A stretch of 64,000 nucleotides of DNA from Bacillota bacterium (GTDB taxonomy: Bacteria > Bacillota > Clostridia > Acetivibrionales > Acetivibrionaceae), in assembly GCA_023398495.1 (NCBI GenBank), contig JAEWSG010000227.1, positions 1-64,000 of the forward strand. Reading direction: 5' to 3'. The number at the start of each line of letters is the position of its first letter. Position 1 is the stretch's first letter. The notes beneath the pieces were generated by a model that was not told the DNA's origin, made no database searches, and saw only the letters and a program-made list of their open reading frames with translations. Positions 61,739 through 64,000 of the stretch are shown one piece after another. A program made the position numbers and the translations under genes.

Positions 61739-64000
61739 ATGAACTCAATCGTCTTTATTGATACTGAAATTGAGCCCAATAGCGGGAGAATACTTGATAT
61801 TGGATGTATAAAGGGAAATGGCGAAACATTTCACTCTAATTCTGTTGCACATTTTTCGGATTTTCTACGGGGTACAGAGTATATTTGCGGTCATAACATA
61901 TTCAAGCATGATTTGAAATATGTTCAAGGTGCGATTAATGCTGCTTACAACGGCAATTTGAAGTATATAGATACCTTGTATTTATCACCGCTTTTGTTTT
62001 CTGACAGACCATACCATGCTTTGCTAAAGGATGATAAACTGCAAACTGAAGAGCTCAACAATCCTTTAAATGATTCAATGAAGGCCAGAGATCTTTTCTT
62101 TGACGAGGTTGCGGCTTTTCAGAATGCAGATGATGGGTTGAAGAAAATTTATTTCTTCCTTTTAAAAGATAAGAGGGAGTTTTGTTCCTTCTTTCATTTC
62201 ATAGGATATAAAGAGAATGCTATAAATCTGGACGAATGTATTGGTGAGCAATTCCATTCGCAAATATGTGAAAACGCTGATCTCAAAGATCTAGTACTGA
62301 ACTACCCTGTTGAACTAGCATATTGTCTGGCATTGATAAATACAAGTAACCGTTACTCCATTACTCCACCATGGGTATTGAAGAATTTTACCGAAGTTCA
62401 CAAGGTCATGTTTTTGCTAAGAAACAAGCCATGCTTAAGCGGTTGTGCTTATTGTAACCAAGCTTTGGATATCTATAAAGGTTTAAAATATTTTTTTGGC
62501 TTCGATTCCTACAGGAAATATGCAGGAGAATCCTTACAGGAGAAAGCAGTCAGGGCTGCTGTGGATCAGAAATCGCTTTTAGCTGTATTTCCTACAGGAG
62601 GCGGAAAGTCAATTACCTTTCAGGTGCCGGCACTGATGAGCGGAATTAACTCAAAGGGATTGACCGTTGTTATATCACCATTACAGTCACTAATGAAGGA
62701 TCAGGTGGATAACCTTGAAAAAGTGGGGATTACAGATGCTGTAACTATAAATGGTTTGCTTGATCCAATAGAGAGGGCAAAGTCTTTAGAAAGGGTGGAA
62801 AATGGTTCTGCCTCAATTCTTTATCTTTCTCCGGAGTCTTTGCGTTCAAAGACTATTGAACGGCTGATCCTAGGAAGAAATGTGGTCCGGTTTGTGATAG
62901 ATGAAGCACACTGTTTTTCTTCATGGGGACAGGATTTCAGGGTTGACTATCTGTATATAGGTGACTTCATAAAATCAATTCAGCAGAAGAAAAACTTGGA
63001 GGACGGTATTCCGGTTTCGTGTTTTACAGCTACAGCCAAGCCGAAGGTTATAGAAGACATCCGGCAATATTTCCGTGATAAGCTATCAATAGAGATGGAG
63101 CTTTTTACTTCCGGTGCGTCAAGGAGCAATCTCCACTATAAGGTGTTTGAAAATGGCAATGACGAAGAGAAATACAATACGGTAAGGGATTTGCTTCAAG
63201 AAAAGAATTGCCCCACCATCATTTATGTTACAAGGACAAGAAGGGCTAGTTTACTTGCACAGAGACTAACCCAGGATGGCTATGCTGCAAAGGCATTTCA
63301 TGGCAAAATGGATAAGCAGGAGAAAAGTGAAAATCAGGATGCGTTTATCAATGGTGAAGTCAGGATAATGGTTGCTACTTCTGCTTTTGGAATGGGAGTA
63401 GATAAAAAAGATGTCGGAATGGTCATTCACTATGAGATTTCCGATTCCCTTGAAAACTATGTTCAGGAAGCAGGGAGAGCCGGTAGGGATGAAAATATAT
63501 CTGCCGACTGTTATGTCCTTTTTGATGAGGAGGACTTAAGCAAGCATTTTATGCTTCTGAATCAGACTAAGCTGAATATTGAAGAGATTCAGCAGGTGTG
63601 GAAAGCGATTAAAGATATTACACGGTTTAGATCAAAAGTATCTCAATCGGCAATGGAAATCGCACGGAGAGCCGGGTGGGACGAAAATATGTTTGGAATT
63701 GAAACAAGAGTGACCACAGCAATCGCAGCACTTGAAGATGGAGGATATCTCAGGCGGGGACAGAACATGCCAAGAATATTTGCAGATAGTATTCTGGCGA
63801 AAAATGCTCAGGAGGCCATCGAAAAGATTAATGCATCGGACAAATTTGAAGGAAAGCAAAAGGAAAACGCTGTTCGTATCATAAAGAGTCTTATTTCAAG
63901 CAAAAGCAGGAAGAATGCCATGGGAGAAGAACCGGAATCCAGAATTGATTATATTTCAGACCACTTAGGCCTTGAAAAGGAAGAAGTAATAAAGATAGTT
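61739..64000 (+). CDS. RecQ-type helicase with N-terminal exonuclease fold (partial)
   Basis: The frame is open for 754 codons to the window end, so the C-terminus is missing. The N-terminal region begins VFIDTEIEP (DxE of a DEDD exonuclease) with ICGHNIFKHDLKY (exonuclease II motif). A Cys cluster CLSGCAYC near residue 235 precedes the helicase. Helicase motifs: PTGGGKSITFQVPAL (about 286), ISPLQSLMKDQV, VIDEAHCFSSWGQDFR, SCFTATA, and QEAGRAGRDE. It resembles RecQ rather than Pif1. The start ATG follows GGGGGGCG. Exonuclease and helicase in one chain is a WRN-like arrangement that is rarely seen in bacteria. Confidence 0.87.
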   Translation, partial: MNSIVFIDTEIEPNSGRILDIGCIKGNGETFHSNSVAHFSDFLRGTEYICGHNIFKHDLKYVQGAINAAYNGNLKYIDTLYLSPLLFSDRPYHALLKDDKLQTEELNNPLNDSMKARDLFFDEVAAFQNADDGLKKIYFFLLKDKREFCSFFHFIGYKENAINLDECIGEQFHSQICENADLKDLVLNYPVELAYCLALINTSNRYSITPPWVLKNFTEVHKVMFLLRNKPCLSGCAYCNQALDIYKGLKYFFGFDSYRKYAGESLQEKAVRAAVDQKSLLAVFPTGGGKSITFQVPALMSGINSKGLTVVISPLQSLMKDQVDNLEKVGITDAVTINGLLDPIERAKSLERVENGSASILYLSPESLRSKTIERLILGRNVVRFVIDEAHCFSSWGQDFRVDYLYIGDFIKSIQQKKNLEDGIPVSCFTATAKPKVIEDIRQYFRDKLSIEMELFTSGASRSNLHYKVFENGNDEEKYNTVRDLLQEKNCPTIIYVTRTRRASLLAQRLTQDGYAAKAFHGKMDKQEKSENQDAFINGEVRIMVATSAFGMGVDKKDVGMVIHYEISDSLENYVQEAGRAGRDENISADCYVLFDEEDLSKHFMLLNQTKLNIEEIQQVWKAIKDITRFRSKVSQSAMEIARRAGWDENMFGIETRVTTAIAALEDGGYLRRGQNMPRIFADSILAKNAQEAIEKINASDKFEGKQKENAVRIIKSLISSKSRKNAMGEEPESRIDYISDHLGLEKEEVIKIV

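Noticed and set aside
1..64000. CRISPR array, tRNA or rRNA genes, prophage
   Set aside because: No regularly spaced direct repeats, no cloverleaf or rRNA sequence, and no phage structural genes were seen.

Overview
The window looks like part of the chromosome of an anaerobic, spore-forming, AT-rich Firmicute of the cellulosome-building clostridia (Ruminiclostridium/Acetivibrio type). Seen in the sequence: two tricistronic spore germination operons, dipicolinate synthase subunit B, a Spo0E-like peptide, a PolC-type replicase, pyruvate:ferredoxin oxidoreductase, rubrerythrin with a PerR-like regulator, and a secreted pectinesterase carrying a type I dockerin with a Thr/Pro linker. The genus is an inference.

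Layout. 0.4-6.2 kb is metal uptake: feoA and a feoB cut off in its membrane domain read leftward; an FmdE-family protein and an iron/siderophore-type ABC transporter read rightward. 6.4-8.4 kb encodes a secreted discoidin-domain protein. 8.8-13.4 kb holds a NarL-type regulator and two paralogous membrane sensor kinases, the second lacking the phosphoacceptor histidine. 13.5-14.5 kb is perR plus rubrerythrin. 15-21.5 kb carries a Pif1/RecD-like helicase and polC. 21.7-25.7 kb has a DUF4397 protein and a GGDEF-EAL protein. 26-31.3 kb is an assimilatory sulfate reduction operon (DUF2061, sulfite reductase, APS reductase, CysD, CysN with a degenerate APS-kinase domain). 31.4-34.5 kb is an OmpR-type two-component system and a secreted DUF6448-like protein, followed by a Gre-factor-like gene. 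35.6-44.6 kb is a spore region: gerA-C-x-B, dpaB (opposite strand), gerA-C-B. 44.7-47 kb is a DUF4418/FtsX-permease/ATPase export module. 47.2-50.7 kb is nifJ. 51.4-59.7 kb is a glycan or glycolipid assembly cluster (HAD phosphatase, glycerol-1-phosphate dehydrogenase-like enzyme, FAD oxidoreductase, two GT2 enzymes, SDR, TIM-barrel isomerase, multi-pass GT39-like transferase). The right end has a Spo0E-like gene, the dockerin pectinesterase, and a RecQ-type helicase with an N-terminal exonuclease fold, cut by the window edge.

The least ordinary signal is in the spaces between genes. Two unrelated families of short structured repeats recur. Family A (about 100 bp, three copies at 2.9, 4.9 and 8.7 kb) is a pair of hairpins in which two stem base pairs have changed in a compensating way between copies. 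Family B (about 105-118 bp, three full and two partial copies at 9.6, 34.7, 51.2, 58.0 and 60.1 kb) is bounded by CTAGTGC/GCACTAG-like ends and has CTAG-centred palindromes; one copy supplies the stop codon and last residues of the Gre-like gene and another abuts the broken 5' end of a membrane-protein fragment. A third inverted-repeat element of 106 bp follows rubrerythrin. No tRNA, rRNA, CRISPR array or intact transposase gene was seen.
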